Below are positions 11,181 to 23,730 of a stretch of DNA of 64,000 bases, one piece after another. Source of the DNA: Panulirus ornatus. Its lineage: Eukaryota > Arthropoda > Malacostraca > Decapoda > Palinuridae. The number at the start of each line of letters is the position of its first letter. The stretch's first letter is position 1. The DNA lies in the NCBI RefSeq assembly GCF_036320965.1, contig NC_092239.1, positions 3,019,320 to 3,083,319 on the forward strand, read 5' to 3'. Both the position numbers and the translations under genes were made by a program. The notes under the pieces are model-generated. The model was not told where the DNA came from and ran no database searches. It saw only the letters and a program-made list of their open reading frames with translations.

Positions 11181-14100
11181 TGGCAGCGGTTGCCAAGCAA
11201 CAGAGCAGCCAACACTGGCGCCTATAACTCCTGGCTTAAGATTTTTATTTTTCTTGCCACCATAAACGGGTGAAATTATCATCTCGCATGACCGTAAGAA
11301 TTAAGTATCATGTTCCTAATCAACCTATATATATATAACAATATATCGGCCCAGCAGTCCACAGTTGAAAAAAGGAAAAATGATCTACAGTCATGTCCTA
11401 GGAAATAGAGAGAGACATAAGAATTCACAATGGCTCCACCGTGTGTGGCCAGCAATGCCAGGCTCGCTGATATGTTCTGCCTGGGTTAGTGTGAGTCACT
11501 AGCTAACTGTAATTATTTATTTATAATACTACGGGGAAGGATGGTACAAACTCATTTCTGGACTATATCCTCTCACAGTTTTTTGTATACTGTTAGCGTT
11601 CATACTTCCAGCTTTCAGTCCATCCATATCAATTTAAAGTTATCATACTTTTTTTTATATCTGTTCTTATAATCACCTTACTGTGATCTCTGTTACATGT
11701 TTGCATATTTCTAGGAACCGTTCCATGTTGAGACCATCAAACTGGTTTTTGAACTGTGAAGTTTATAATCGTCACCCCTTACCCTTTTCTATGACGAGCA
11801 GGATTATGATGCCCTTTAACCTTTATATAACTCGGACTTCTTAATTCTGATACCATCTTCATTGCCTTCCTTTGAACCTTTTCTATTGCTTCACTGTGCA
11901 TCTTGAAGTGCGATGACGAAACTTGAAAAGTATAATCCAATTTTGGCTTCATAAACACACTGAATACTTTCCTGAACATTTTCATAAATGTACAGTTTTT
12001 GTGTTTATGATTTTTCGAAGACAGAACACTGTCGACAGGTTAGGTTAGGTGTCGACTCTTAAAAGCTCACTCACAGATTCCTACAGTTTTTTGTCTTGCC
12101 AGATAATACTGATATCGAGGACCTTTTTTTTTTTATGTGTCCCATTCTATTTCCCTACATCTAATCAAGTTGAACTTCATTTACTAGACCAAGACTGGAG
12201 TTTGTGCAGGTCCCCTTGTACAGTGATGCAGTCCTTAAAATACGCCACTGGAGTTCCCAAACCACGTCCAGTAGGCTTAAGAGTCAGTTTCTTATAATTC
12301 ACAGGGGCGTTCAGTTACATAATTGGTCATTACAATTACGTAGTTACAGACAAACACGGCTAAGATCTAGGTACAATAACAATTCTTTTTTCCATCTAAT
12401 TGGCGAACCGTCTAATAGATTGTTAGGAGAAACTTGGCACTCAACAGATGGGCGATGTGTTACCATCCAACAGACCCCTCCCTGCTCCACACCCACTGGG
12501 TGCACTTTTCCCTTCCCACTCCACTCTTTGAAAAGATATTTCAGTTGTTAAATTCTCCCAACTCATTATAGAATTAGAGAAATAATGAATTGATTGATTA
12601 GACAGAGAACCTGTACAGTAAAGAAGAAAAAGAAAGAAATTGCTTATCATCTCCCATAGATCACTGGCCATTAACTGCATTAGAACAGGGCGGTCAATGT
12701 CGACATGATGGTCTGAGCGAGGTAACCAGACTGGTCACAACGCACACTCGGTCTCCTATAGCGGTTCGGGCTCTTGGCGCTCACAGGGGCCATTACAGTG
12801 CACATTTGATCATACTCTGAAGGGATTAAAGAGTGCAATAAACGTAATAGTGGTATCACTATGTCAGAATCAACATATGGCCGTGGTAAAGTATCTCTTT
12901 ATATTTTCTGGTAATTTGAAAAGAATATCTGTTCACAGTTAAGCTTACAAAAGTGCTATGTCTGAACACTGGAACCAGTTTGAACTATTACGATTTAAAA
13001 GATGGTTATATTTATTGTTCAGAATTTCTTGACAATGACAGGTAGGCAGCTGTCAGAGATGCCTCCGTATATGTTAACCACAATTTGAAGGCCAGAGATT
13101 GGGCTGGACTTTTGAATAGTTCTGAATACATGGCAAGCGTTCCCCTTTCCTCTACCCAATTTGTATATATTTTGGCATTTCGTCCTTGCATGTCTTTACA
13201 TTTCTTTGTTGCTTTTAGGACATATCTCTCAGCAGGAGAGGATATAAAGCTGTACCTGTTATCTTCCTTGGGATACAATCTTGTGAATCATTTATATGTG
13301 AAGGCATTAGTTTCCCTCATTTTGGAAAATCGGAGAGATGGTAACAGTTTCTATGTAAGAGTAACCCATACAAGTCCATACGTGAATACTAAACAAAAAT
13401 TTCAAGCAATTTTAACAAAGATATTAACGTTAGTACAACAGTAGCCAGGAAAAAAAACGACATTGATACGCAAGCAATCATAGTAGCATAAAGACATGAA
13501 GGGGGTCAGCAGTGCTGGAGAGATATTCTTCTGGTGTCCATTCTGTTGATTGTCTTCCTAAATGCTGAGTGATTCCACACTCACTGTGCGACAGCATTAT
13601 CCCTTCTACATGATAACTTGCCCTTCAATACGTTGACTTAACTTTATCAATGCAATGGCTTTATATCTTTGATAGAATGGCAAGTCTAACCCTTAGCAAC
13701 AACTGTCCTTTTCTTTTATACGATTTAATTCTTTGATTGGTGGGTTAGATGGTTGTTTGGGCTTGAGGCCTGTCAACTGCTAGGGCCATCAGCGAATTAT
13801 AACCAACAACCAAAAATCTCGAACATTATCAGGTATTCAATTTATTCTAAGACTATACACGCTCCCACTGTATATATCGCCCTTCACCTTCTGAATAGCG
13901 ATTGCTGTCAAGTCATGGGCACTGTAGTTTTACTACTAGAGTACGATATATAGCCCATGAATGGCATGGTTGTAATAGTTGAGTTGACAATGGAGCCCCT
14001 CGGTTGAGCCCAAGGGTGTAGTACTCCTCTACTTTTCTTCTGGATTTTTAATCTTCTCTTGCTCATTGCACGCCCAAGAACCCTCCAACATACCATTTCC

Positions 14101-16095
14101 AGAGACTAACCCCCATAACCAGTCCCTCCATATAAAAACAACACAAAAAAGTTTTCATTTCAAGCGACCTGGGCGACTGTACGACATTTTTTCCCCTTCA
14201 CGACAACCATAACGTTGAATGATTCAGAAGAGTATTTTTTCTCTCTCTCCCCATTAGTCATTTTGTTTACTATTGTCAGCCTCTGAATCTGAATACCACA
14301 TTCAACCTTCTAACCTTTAATGCATGTAGCACGCCATTCTGTACAACTAGCACGACAAATAAAAAAAAGAATATATATATATTACTGCTCACTGCATCTT
14401 GGCGTAGCCAATGGCGAAATTTGGTGCCGTCCTGGCGTCAAGTGAGGCAAGACTGGCGTGTTGCCTGGCGGCATCAGCGTCGAGGCAGTGTTGCTAGTGA
14501 CATTTGCTGACAAACGTGTCAGTCATCATCATGACATTAATGACCGACTGCCTCCTACCTTTCTCCTTCTTCTCCGTCCCCCTCCCCCCCAAACATAACT
14601 GCTTACCCTCGCCTCCTCAGTATTGTGCAGTCATTCGAAATTCTAGAGACACGCTTGATTATATCTTACAACATGGAGTTAGTTTAACCTTCCAGTGACA
14701 CACTGACCCAGGTCTTGGTGTGCGGTAGCCAAGTTGTCTTTATCTAATCTTAGAATAATTTCATACTTCTTTTTTGAAAGTTTCAGTAAAACTGCGTCAT
14801 AATCTAGTCTCTACAGACAAATTTTCTCTCGCATTGCATCTCGTTATACCAACGACAGTGACACAGTCTAACGCAACAGGTACATGTAACGCTGTAGGTC
14901 AGTCTCTGGCTTTAAGTAACACCATAGTTCATTCTAAGTAACACTGGTTCATTTCATAACTCTAAACAAGATTCCGGAACATTCTGATGGTGGCCACAAG
15001 AAACACTAGAAAATCTACGTAAACACTGCCCCATGGGAGCTCCTTGCTCGAGTCAGTTGATCTAGTTAGGACCAAGACTGGCATATGTGATAACATTTCC
15101 TCAGTGTAAGGTTGTATGTTTGGTCAAGATTACTTTTAAGCGGAATGTATACACTTGATTTACAACCTACTGTCATTTTACCGGCCATGCGCTGCACTAC
15201 GAAGCTTTAAATGAAGCCTCACATTGATGTAAATCTTCCAAGTTTCTTCATCAGTCTGCAATTATCTAAATGATTTAAGGAACATTTCATTTTATCTCGT
15301 AAGCCTTTTACCGACTGGACGACGCCACAACTCTCCATTCTTGAAAATAACATCGTTATTTGATGTGGGTAAACACGCTTGGTTCTCCCATGCGTTGTTA
15401 ACCATACATCTTATACGCACTCGGGTTCCCGTACTATAAAGGGTTGGCGTCGCTGACCATGTTTAAGCTCATGCACGACAGGGTTCATAGTGTGAGCGCG
15501 GGATTCTCTCCACTCCCAACCCAGCTGTTCATCCTTCGGAGATGGTAGGTTAATGGGTACGTGGTTTAGGTTGATGTGTGTGTGTGTATGTGTGTGTGTT
15601 TGTAGTTACGCTTATGAGCCCACACGCAAACAAAACTTTCTCTCCTCTATATTCTTGCACACATACACCTTAAACAAAACACTATATACAAATACCAAGT
15701 CGGTAAACCTCCTTGAGGTAAAAGGAGACAATTGTAAAATTTCTTAAATAACGTTGAAGATTTTGTTGTTGCACTTAGTTCTACCATTTGATTTCTGGTT
15801 CCTGCACGCCAGCCCACCCTCGCTGGTGAGGTGCAGGACCTGAGACTGTACGGAACCTGCATCTGCAGGTCATGAGGTGTGGGCTGGTCAGCACTGGACG
15901 ATTCCTCTGATACAAACGCTGCAATAGCGCTGACGCAAGACCCACCGTCAGCGTCCCTTCCGTTCCCACGACATTGGTGCTGACACCTGTCAGCCTCGTG
16001 TCATTGCTAGATACTGTTACACTGCTGACTTGCTACATCAGGTATATTTCTTTCTCTCGCATGGCAAAATCTTGTCGTAGGTACTCGCAGGTAGG

Positions 16096-16161
<66 letters not shown>

Positions 16162-19100
16162 ACACACACACACACACACAGGTATAGATACATCTGACCA
16201 CCGTGTTGTATGAATGAATTTGGCGCAAGGCGCAACGCAGACAGGATCACACAAGAGCAACCCGTCTCGTTGTCACTGTACAAAAACCTTACACTTGCTC
16301 GCTCGTCCCTGACATCAATGAATGAATACACTACTTCGTAGGAAACTGGAGTCAGTCTCGTAGTCTGCGAGGGATTATTTTTAGGTTATATTTTTTACTG
16401 TTTTTACACGAAGTAACAGATACATGTATGTAATCACTCATGGTCAAATCTAATGTATAGTGAATTCATGTTTACGTAGAAGGTAATCACACATAGATAC
16501 ATAAGCATTATATACGTACATAAGAAGTTGTTTGGCGCCATCCACGGTACGCAATACACTTTACCACATCATCCTACCCTCCCCCTCCATACATAGAGTG
16601 TACTGTAGTATGTGGTCTTGGTCATCTTCGATACCTGAAGGTGTTGGAGATCTTTATGTTTCTGAATATAGGCTGACCCTTCATGATCTTAATGACCCAA
16701 GCAGTTGGTTAGGCCGTAAGCCAAAACAGCTAGCCAACCAAACACCCCACACTGATATAGATGGAAGGCGTACAACATTTTTGTGGATGTGTTCTCTTCA
16801 AAAAATATCTATTGTAAGATATATCAATTTCATTTAATGTCTATTTTGTGTATGGGACAATCAACTTGACAGATTTTATACAGTGAAAATTTGATCAAAT
16901 TGACATTGTCAACAATCAACAGTCCTTTGAAAGATGCAGGGCCAGAGTAACTGGTGGTCACGATGTGAAAGTAAACAAAAGACTTGTTATCAGAGATGAT
17001 GTAAAGAAAAATGTCGGATGAAATAGATTACCATAGAATTTTAGAAAACTGTGTCATACTTAAGGAGATGGGGCCCCACTGTACAAATAAACACAGAGTA
17101 CACACTTAGAAAATTAAAAGTTGGAAGACAAGTTATAATACAGAAATATGGTTATTCACTTCCTCTAGGCACCTCACACCTGCTTCTCAGGAAGGGAAAA
17201 ATCCATGACGTGAGACTGTCAACAAACTATAACTTGTCAGATATTAACATGTCATAGGTCGCCATGACACAGGTCAACACCAGGTTGTAAAAGTAATGGA
17301 ATTAATCCCAAGGGTCAGGTCAAAGGTGAGGTGAGGTAGGGCTATGACTGGTTTAGAGAGATCATTATCATATGACAGAATGTGACCAGATATTGTTGGA
17401 AGTTGTGACCAGATATTTGATGTTTTGACTAGATATTGTCTGATGTTATGACCAGATATCATAACATCATATATGTAATATGTAACAATATATGACATGT
17501 TAGCATTGTATGAAAGGTTAAATGTTATGACGAGGGTGTATTGCCTTCCCTGCAGGAGTGTCGTGTCGAGGCCAGGAGACAGCTGTGTGCTTCCTCTTCA
17601 CGCTAGAGGAGCCGCCCTCACAGGGCGCGGCGGCGGCGACACTGTGGCTGTGGAAGCTAGAGGACCCGGCGGATGGCTTCCAACAAACTCTCTCAGTCGC
17701 AGTGGTACGTGAACCTCGGCTCCTGTTCAAGTAGAATAAACCTCTAGGATAGCATTGAAGAATATTATATTCACTATCTGTAATAAAAGATCTTCTCGTA
17801 TTCTATTTTCTGTGGGTTATATTATCGTGCTACAAGGTATATTCTTAAGACAGAAGGCAAGCATACAGTGGCTTTCTTCGACAGGCCAGTCGGGGTCACC
17901 ACAGGCCGCTCATAGCACTCAAGAGCACCAGCACAAGGGCGGGATGGGTGGAGATGGACGTGAGCCGTGAGGTGAGTGTGTGGCTGGCCAGGGGAAGACA
18001 TCAGGTTCAGGTGCAGGTCTCTTGCCCCACCTGCCAGGCGAACCGACACCCTATCTCTTACCACCCAGACCATCGACCCTTCATCGTCCTCACCACACAG
18101 CAACCACAGGTCTGTATGTGCTTATTCTCGGGCTGCCTGATGATATAGTGTATATATCAAATGCGATGGTGAAGTGACATTCATAACATGAGGTTAGTGA
18201 GGTGTGCACATTCTTCATGTAGGAGACGGAGGCGTTGAAACTGGTGGTGTGTGTTATCAGTTGTACCAACAATGTTAATAAGATGCTGAAGCTACTTGGT
18301 CGTGTGACAGTAGAGTGTAAGTGGTATTAAAAGTGATGATGGTATGGAAGAGGAGCTCCCATAGGTGAGTGGAGCTTCATGGTGCGCCCGTCCTTGTCCT
18401 AACATGTATGTCTCCGTCGCAGGTCCGCAAGCGGCGGTCGTCGAGGGAGTGCTCGTCGCTCTGGGGCGGCGGGTGCTGCAGGGAGGCCCTAAACGTGAGC
18501 GTGTCGGAGATGGGCTGGGATGACTGGCTGGTACATCCCCAGAGCTTCACCTTCTACTACTGCCACGGCACCTGCAGGCCCTCCGTCGCATCAGCTACCG
18601 CACCGGGGGTCTCCAGGTACTCCAACCTGCTGCAGGTGAGTACTCCAGCCTAGCCTAGCCTAGCATGAGCAAAACAAAACCTCTTTCACTCACATCAAAA
18701 CAATCCGTAATACGAGCTTTCATATGTACATACGAATATACTGAAAGACATTTATCATAGCTAAAGAAAATATGGAAGATAATAATACATTTTCAATTCA
18801 ACAAGATTGTGATAAAAGAATAAATGTCTTAGCTCGATATTGTTACAGAATTGTCAGGTCTGAGACTGCCACAAATCATGTTTCAATGAGCCCGTCCTCC
18901 CATTTCCTTTTATATCAAAATTATAATTGGATTTATGAAATATTCCTGATGACATAGAAATACATGAGGAAAATAAATCCATATGTTGGTGTTAACTTAT
19001 CATCCCAGGTTATCTAGGCTTTAAACCTTTTGATTAACATGGTCGTTGAAGCAATGATAGTGAAATTACAATTAATCGAAAAACTTAGACCTCTTGTATA

Positions 19101-19567
19101 TAATTTCAAGGCAATAAATCTGTAGAAATCTAGGACCAAAAATCAGAATAATCCTAAGGCCAAAAATCATGTCATGTAATATGTGTCTTTACGATTCACC
19201 TTAGCTAGGCTTGAGACTGGGTTATACATAATACAGTCCATTTTCGGGTGTGCCATTACTGGCACAGGCCGGCCCATATGTAACTGTTGTGTAGTGGGTT
19301 CTTAGGTGTATATGTATGTTAGAAATATGTGATGAATCGCTTCATTCGTATAAGCTCATATCATTACAAAAATTCATTTTTCCTGATGACCTGCAGGCAC
19401 TCATGCTGCGGCAGCCGCTGCAGTCGTCGCTGCGTGAGGCCCTTGCACCGTGTTGCTCCCCCACCAGCTACTCCGCCATGCCTCTCATACAGCGAGGAAT
19501 CAACAATACCGTGATAGTAAATAGAATTCCAGATCTTCTGGTGGATTCCTGTGGGTGTAATGAATAG
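6882..19567 (+). CDS. Activin/inhibin-beta-like TGF-beta family ligand precursor (five exons)
   Basis: Secreted growth-factor precursor of 503 residues, joined from exons 6882-7635, 17556-17704, 17885-18109, 18423-18635 and 19397-19567; phases 1,0,0,0 close exactly. Residues 1-24 form a signal peptide, 104-140 are a Ser/Thr-rich repeat, and 183-201 ([19 protein letters not shown]) resemble the first helix of activin/myostatin latency propeptides. The furin-type site RKRR is at 378-381. The mature domain (382-503) has nine cysteines (386, 394, 395, 423, 427, 466, 467, 499, 501) in the cystine-knot pattern with the extra N-terminal cysteine of activins and TGF-betas; the 31-residue gap between 467 and 499 equals that of activin beta-[10 protein letters not shown] matches the family GWxDWIxxP motif. 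The family signals as disulphide dimers through Smad-coupled receptor kinases. Odd: it ends CGCNE rather than CGC plus one residue. I cannot tell whether it is the dawdle, activin-beta, myoglianin or a crustacean-specific paralogue. Confidence 0.9.
7191..7305 (+). repeat. 15-bp coding minisatellite inside TGF-beta-like exon 1
   Basis: About eight imperfect copies of a 15-base unit (near GGTGTCAGCACTACA) encode a Ser/Thr-rich string of five-residue repeats of the type GVSTT, residues 104-140. The frame is kept because the unit is a multiple of three. Such a segment is expected to be disordered and O-glycosylated. It lies between the signal peptide and the conserved propeptide helix. Confidence 0.8.
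10748..10880 (+). repeat. Dispersed copy of the ACGACCCTTGA element
   Basis: TACGACCCTTGAACACGACG, two more degenerate units, then ACCTTTGACCTGACC 60 bases later. Order and flank match the array at 33.5 kb, without its amplification. Confidence 0.7.
10962..11030 (+). repeat. (CT)n microsatellite
   Basis: A pure CT run of 69 bases. A GA run about 100 bases downstream (11134-11176) is its complement, so the pair could fold into a long hairpin. Confidence 0.98.
11134..11176 (+). repeat. (GA)n microsatellite
   Basis: A pure GA run of about 43 bases. Confidence 0.98.
11700..11990 (-). mobile_element. CR1-like LINE fragment in TGF-beta-like intron 1
   Basis: The minus strand encodes [20 protein letters not shown] and [16 protein letters not shown], matching the 'VRPxLEYxxQxWSP' and 'EKVQRRATKMI' blocks just after the reverse-transcriptase core of CR1/jockey-type LINEs. 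A following DNA stretch still looks like the next block, in another frame. It is dead. Confidence 0.6.
15480..15575 (+). mobile_element. SINE fragment of the 'CAGCTGTTCATCC' family
   Basis: GTGTGAGCGCGGGATTCTC is followed by CAACCCAGCTGTTCATCCTT, the same body-to-tail order as at 5.8 kb. The B box is eroded. Confidence 0.45.
16100..16180 (+). repeat. (CT)n-(CA)n compound microsatellite
   Basis: A CT run of about 60 bases joined to a CA run of about 20. Confidence 0.97.
17556..17704 (+). CDS. TGF-beta-like gene, coding exon 2 (propeptide core)
   Basis: It lies between a TTCCCTGCAG acceptor and a GTACGT donor. It enters in phase 1 and leaves in phase 0. It encodes [11 protein letters not shown] and [10 protein letters not shown], which look like the beta strands of the propeptide arm domain. 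GC-rich coding sequence contrasts with the AT-rich intron around it. Confidence 0.85.
17885..18109 (+). CDS. TGF-beta-like gene, coding exon 3 (propeptide arm domain)
   Basis: It is flanked by a CTTCGACAG acceptor and a CACAG/GTCTGT donor, phase 0 to 0, 75 codons. [15 protein letters not shown] is the typical 'GW...DV...V..WL' segment before the cleavage site in activin/myostatin propeptides. A CPTC pair follows. Confidence 0.87.
18423..18635 (+). CDS. TGF-beta-like gene, coding exon 4 (furin site and first half of mature ligand)
   Basis: Phase 0 to 0, 71 codons, from CGTCGCAG to CTGCAG/GTGAGT. It starts with VRKRR, the processing site, and carries six... the first five mature cysteines: 386, 394, 395, 423 and 427. 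The [17 protein letters not shown] and YYCHGTC motifs identify the TGF-beta fold. One sequon (NVS at 400) lies in the mature domain. Confidence 0.9.
19397..19567 (+). CDS. TGF-beta-like gene, terminal coding exon 5 (C-terminal cystine knot)
   Basis: The acceptor is GACCTGCAG. 56 codons plus TAG. It carries the [10 protein letters not shown] motif and the terminal SCGC cysteines of the knot. The codon-rich, GC-rich start fades into AT-rich codons toward the stop, like the flanking DNA. No AATAAA is evident in the next 500 bases, so the 3' end of the mRNA is unplaced. Confidence 0.88.
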   Translation, partial: ALMLRQPLQSSLREALAPCCSPTSYSAMPLIQRGINNTVIVNRIPDLLVDSCGCNE

Positions 19568-19972
19568 AAAAATCTAAGTGGGAAAAGTATAAAAGTTGTA
19601 GTGATACTGAAAGTGATTTGTACAGCGATGGAATAAGTTAAGACATTGTATCATAACACAATGTTTGTGGGCCACAGTAATAAGACTGATACTCCCAGTG
19701 ACACGAACGGTGAGGGACTAGTGTCCTGGTGAAGTGCCCACCATTACTAGTGTGTGTGTGTGTGTGTGTGTGTGAGACAACAGTGACCGAGGGATTCGTT
19801 TGATGTTTCTCAATCCAAACATTTTCTCCTGTAGGAAGAGACGCCCCTAAGACACGAGTCATGCAAGACGAAAACCGATTATATTATAAAAGATATTTGA
19901 AACATATTTTGAAATATATTCATGCAATTAAGGCTATTTAGTCTGTGTTTATGAGAGGAATATGAAATTGTC

Positions 19973-19976
<4 letters not shown>

Positions 19977-20044
<68 letters not shown>
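19977..20044 (+). repeat. (TA)n microsatellite
   Basis: A pure TA run of about 68 bases. Confidence 0.98.
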
Positions 20045-20048
<4 letters not shown>

Positions 20049-22569
20049 TAGTTAGGCCTAAAACCCATAGCCTATTTTGAATATTTTATATTCATCTGAA
20101 AAGTGTTTGCATAAGGAAACTTTCCAGACAAAAATTTCACAGAATCACGTCGATGACTGATATTTTAATATTATCGTATTTAGATTCTTCGCTTCAATCT
20201 TCTTTCGATATTCTTTGAGATCTGTAGATTTCATATAGATAACAGAATGTCTTGCTCGAAACATACCTCAAATGGCAAACGGCTCTCATGAATATGCTCC
20301 AAGAGCTTTTTCTCTATTCCAGTAATGTACAGGATCTTACTAATTTGATAAAGTTGTAATTTCTGCCAAGTCCCCCAACAAACTCTTCGTTTTCTCAAAT
20401 ACGCAAGAGACTCGTTTTCTGTCATGTAAATAGTCACTGATTACGGTATAACCACATGTAAAGATATAATTAATCAAAATAACTTTCATCCGCCAACTTA
20501 ATTCAGTTACATTGTTCATCTCAACCATAAAACTCAAGAAACTGCTCATTTCTTCGAGTTACAATAACTATTTCTTTCGAATGTTTAGTATTGTAAGTAG
20601 TGCAGGTCTTCCTAAGTCTTTCTGTGTTAAATGCATGGAAAAAATCACTAAGTTGACGAACTATTATCCACGGAACAAGCCGACTATTGCCTCGAACCAT
20701 GGATTTATGTTTCCAAAATCGGTAGGAACTGCGTGTTTACCCCATATGCCACTATCGCAGCCTAAGCTCGTCAGTGGTATATCAAGTGTATTTCTCATAT
20801 CTTGGCCTCCAATTCATTTTCGCCTTTACAGTAAGATCAAGCTTCCCAACATTGTGCAATATCTCTTGTATGAATTTTTACTTGTTTTTTCCCTCTCATC
20901 CGTCAAATAACAAAATCATATTGCGGGTGTTTGCTTCAATCTTTTACCTCGTGTTGCACTTTGGTTCTCGTTGAACGTAGGACTTGTTTGGGATTGCAGC
21001 AACAGTATTTACTCTACGACTAACCATAAAATGCATCTTATGTTGGAGTGTTGATGGTGCATATGACAACAGACCATCCACACAGCCAATGCCAGCGTGG
21101 AAATCACTGGAGCGTGAGTCGGTTCGAGGCTATGACAGGGTATTACACAGGGTGGAATTTTATTTCCACACAGTTGTTACAAATGTCGATACTTCGATTT
21201 TACAACTAAAATCATTTCCAACGCAACATTAATGTAGATATCTGTAAAAAGAGATTGTCATTTACATACGATCCATACTCAAAGAAAATACGACATAAAT
21301 GAATATTATATCAAATCAGGGTTGAACACTGCTATCAATATTCCAGTGCCATTAAGCGAACAACATGGAGGGTTGCATTTTCCAAACTGATGAACTATTC
21401 TCAGGTTTTGATACCATGGCAGTAATCACCACCATTGGCTGATGCAGCGATCAGAGATAAATCAAATGGTGCTTCAAAACCACCAGTTTTTCTAAAAGGA
21501 GTAAATTTCATGTAAAACACAGCAACAGTAATTGATCAATTACATGATTTAGTTGATCTTTGTCTCTTTAGCCGACCCTATGTCTTCTTTCACGTTTAGA
21601 TTTCAAGTCTTTCTCAGATCCGTCATGTGTGGTATAATATCATAGCATTTACTGAAGACGTGAAAGCTTTCAACACTGTATGAGAAAAATTGGCATAAGC
21701 TGACGTCAGGCCTCCTGGAGCGCCAACACTTCCTCCATACCATATGAACTCTTAAATGGCTTCCTTATCTAAGCACTTCATGATATATTTGTATTTTGAT
21801 ACTGTCATGGCTGTATATAGTGATGTATATATCACGTGACTTCTCGGATTTTGTACCTTATTTATTGAACAAAATGAAAGAGTTTTTGAAAAGGTTGTTT
21901 CATTTTTCTCCTTACCCAATCCCAAGCAACTTTAATTTACGGACGTGTATGTTATGAATTATTATGGTAGTAAACATAGGGATAGAGGAGGACCAGTGAC
22001 CTCGGAAGGAGCTGAGCCAAATGTCAAGAAACATTAGTTAAGTCCACTCTCAAACCTGAAAAGAAAAACTTTGAAAAGATTTTCCTGTTTGAAACTGGTA
22101 AACTTGGAGTAATCAAGAAAATTGTAGGTCAAAATACAGGAGTGTGATGGGAGACGTAACGAAGTTTGTTGGTCTAGTTACGTCGGTGTTGCCACACTGA
22201 AGGCATAGCAGGTGGTAGGATGATGAGGAAAATGCATCTTTATACAAACAAGAGAAGAAGGAGGGACAGAAGCAGACCAGGGATGAGACGACAGTTTTGT
22301 GTATAATTCAGGGCTAACGGTACTTAGTGACAATTTTTCGAAGGACTGACATTTGTAGATGTTTAATAAGGACATTTTTTGTGTCCAAGTAGAGAAAGTG
22401 TGCGTAGAAACGTTGATTTTGCTTGACAAATCAACACAGCAGGCGAGGTAATGCTTAAGAAGAGCAAATGTGAGTGTGCTTGTCTTATATTTACTCAAGA
22501 AGACTAGACGTGGGTTGAAGATGTGTATGCGTAGCCTACTTCGCCTTCCGTCTGCGGGAATGGAATCTA

Positions 22570-22571
<2 letters not shown>

Positions 22572-22646
<75 letters not shown>
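22572..22646 (+). repeat. (TA)n microsatellite
   Basis: A pure TA run of about 75 bases, 90 bases from a still longer one. Confidence 0.98.
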
Positions 22647-22649
<3 letters not shown>

Positions 22650-22731
22650 CTAAGGGAATTTCCCAAGACTAGACCGAATTTCTTTCTCCAAAAATTAGAT
22701 TCAGATCCAGAGATGGTTTCCAAGGTGCTAA

Positions 22732-22911
<180 letters not shown>

Positions 22912-23599
22912 TATCAAAAATCAGCGACTGAAAATGAGGTTTAAACATTGCAAAACGGTCGAGATGAGGAACGGGCTTGTAAAAGCGTCCCAAGTGAGAT
23001 ATATGACGTAAATGAGAGAGCAATGATACCTGATACTGAGGCCACTGAGAGGGTGTGTGTGTGGTAAGCAAGAGAATAACGTTTGTCAATGTTCGTGGGG
23101 CAGATAGTGAATGGTTGAGAGAAGGAGACAGAGCACCAGTTTGTTGGCACAGAAGAAAGCCTAGTTGGGTCAGGTTTCTCAATGTTGTGGGGATGACGCA
23201 CTACATCAATACTTGTTTTCTTCTTGGCAGACTTGTCTCGGATTCATGCACTACTGTTGCGAAATTTTCAGACTAGCTTTGGATACACGAATATTTTTTA
23301 TTTTCTATGGAAGTAATATCCCATGAAAACATTAATCTCAGTCCACTGCATCTGCAGATTTTGGGGAGGGATGAGAAGGTTTAAGGTTGTGAGACTACAT
23401 ACACAGGTGATTACTGGTGTATATTCTACACTTAAATCAGTGCAAGTTATCTGCAGAACATGCACAGGGATGGAGTTCTGTAGGCGAAAGTTGCAAAATC
23501 AAAATGAGAAAGTATAAGAAAAAAAAAAAACTGGTGATTTACTAGAAAGGAGACTGGAATAAAGAGAGAAAAAATGAAAAGGCGAGCCAAGCCTACGAG

Positions 23600-23730
23600 G
23601 TACCTATCTTATCGAACAACCTTTAAGGGAGGATGAACAGCTGGGCAGTCCGTGACTCGAGCCTTCAACATAAGAATAATGGATTCGAACTTATTTGTTC
23701 GATGCTGGATGGCCCATGTGGCATCACGGT
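23600..23730 (-). mobile_element. SINE fragment of the 'CAGCTGTTCATCC' family, reverse orientation
   Basis: The minus strand holds GTTCGAATCC (23690-23681), an interval of about 30 bases, then GACTGCCCAGCTGTTCATCC. Orientation and order match the 5.8-kb copy. Confidence 0.5.

Larger units (their letters stand above)
7636..17555 (+). other. Intron 1 of the TGF-beta-like gene
   Basis: A 9.9-kb AT-rich intron. It holds CT and GA microsatellites (10.96-11.18 and 16.10 kb), a CCGT/CTGG tetranucleotide run (9726-9771), one dispersed ACGACCCTTGA copy (10.75 kb), a LINE fragment on the minus strand (11.8 kb) and a SINE fragment (15.5 kb). I see no further exon with good splice signals that would fit the phase. 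Confidence 0.7.

Noticed and set aside
12036..12050. GGTTAGGTTAGG, like the arthropod telomere repeat
   Set aside because: Only two units; such words are common by chance and this is inside an intron.
13012..13444. Overlapping 88- and 119-codon frames on opposite strands
   Set aside because: They lie inside the TGF-beta-like intron, have no motif and cannot both be coding; perhaps an old transposon remnant.
7653..17550. A missing propeptide exon in the long first intron
   Set aside because: I looked for an extra exon that fits phase 1 to 1 and saw none; exon 1 to exon 2 already joins in frame with sensible family sequence.
20512..20910. A 132-codon open frame
   Set aside because: No motif, odd composition and no splice partners; expected length by chance in 64 kb of AT-rich DNA.
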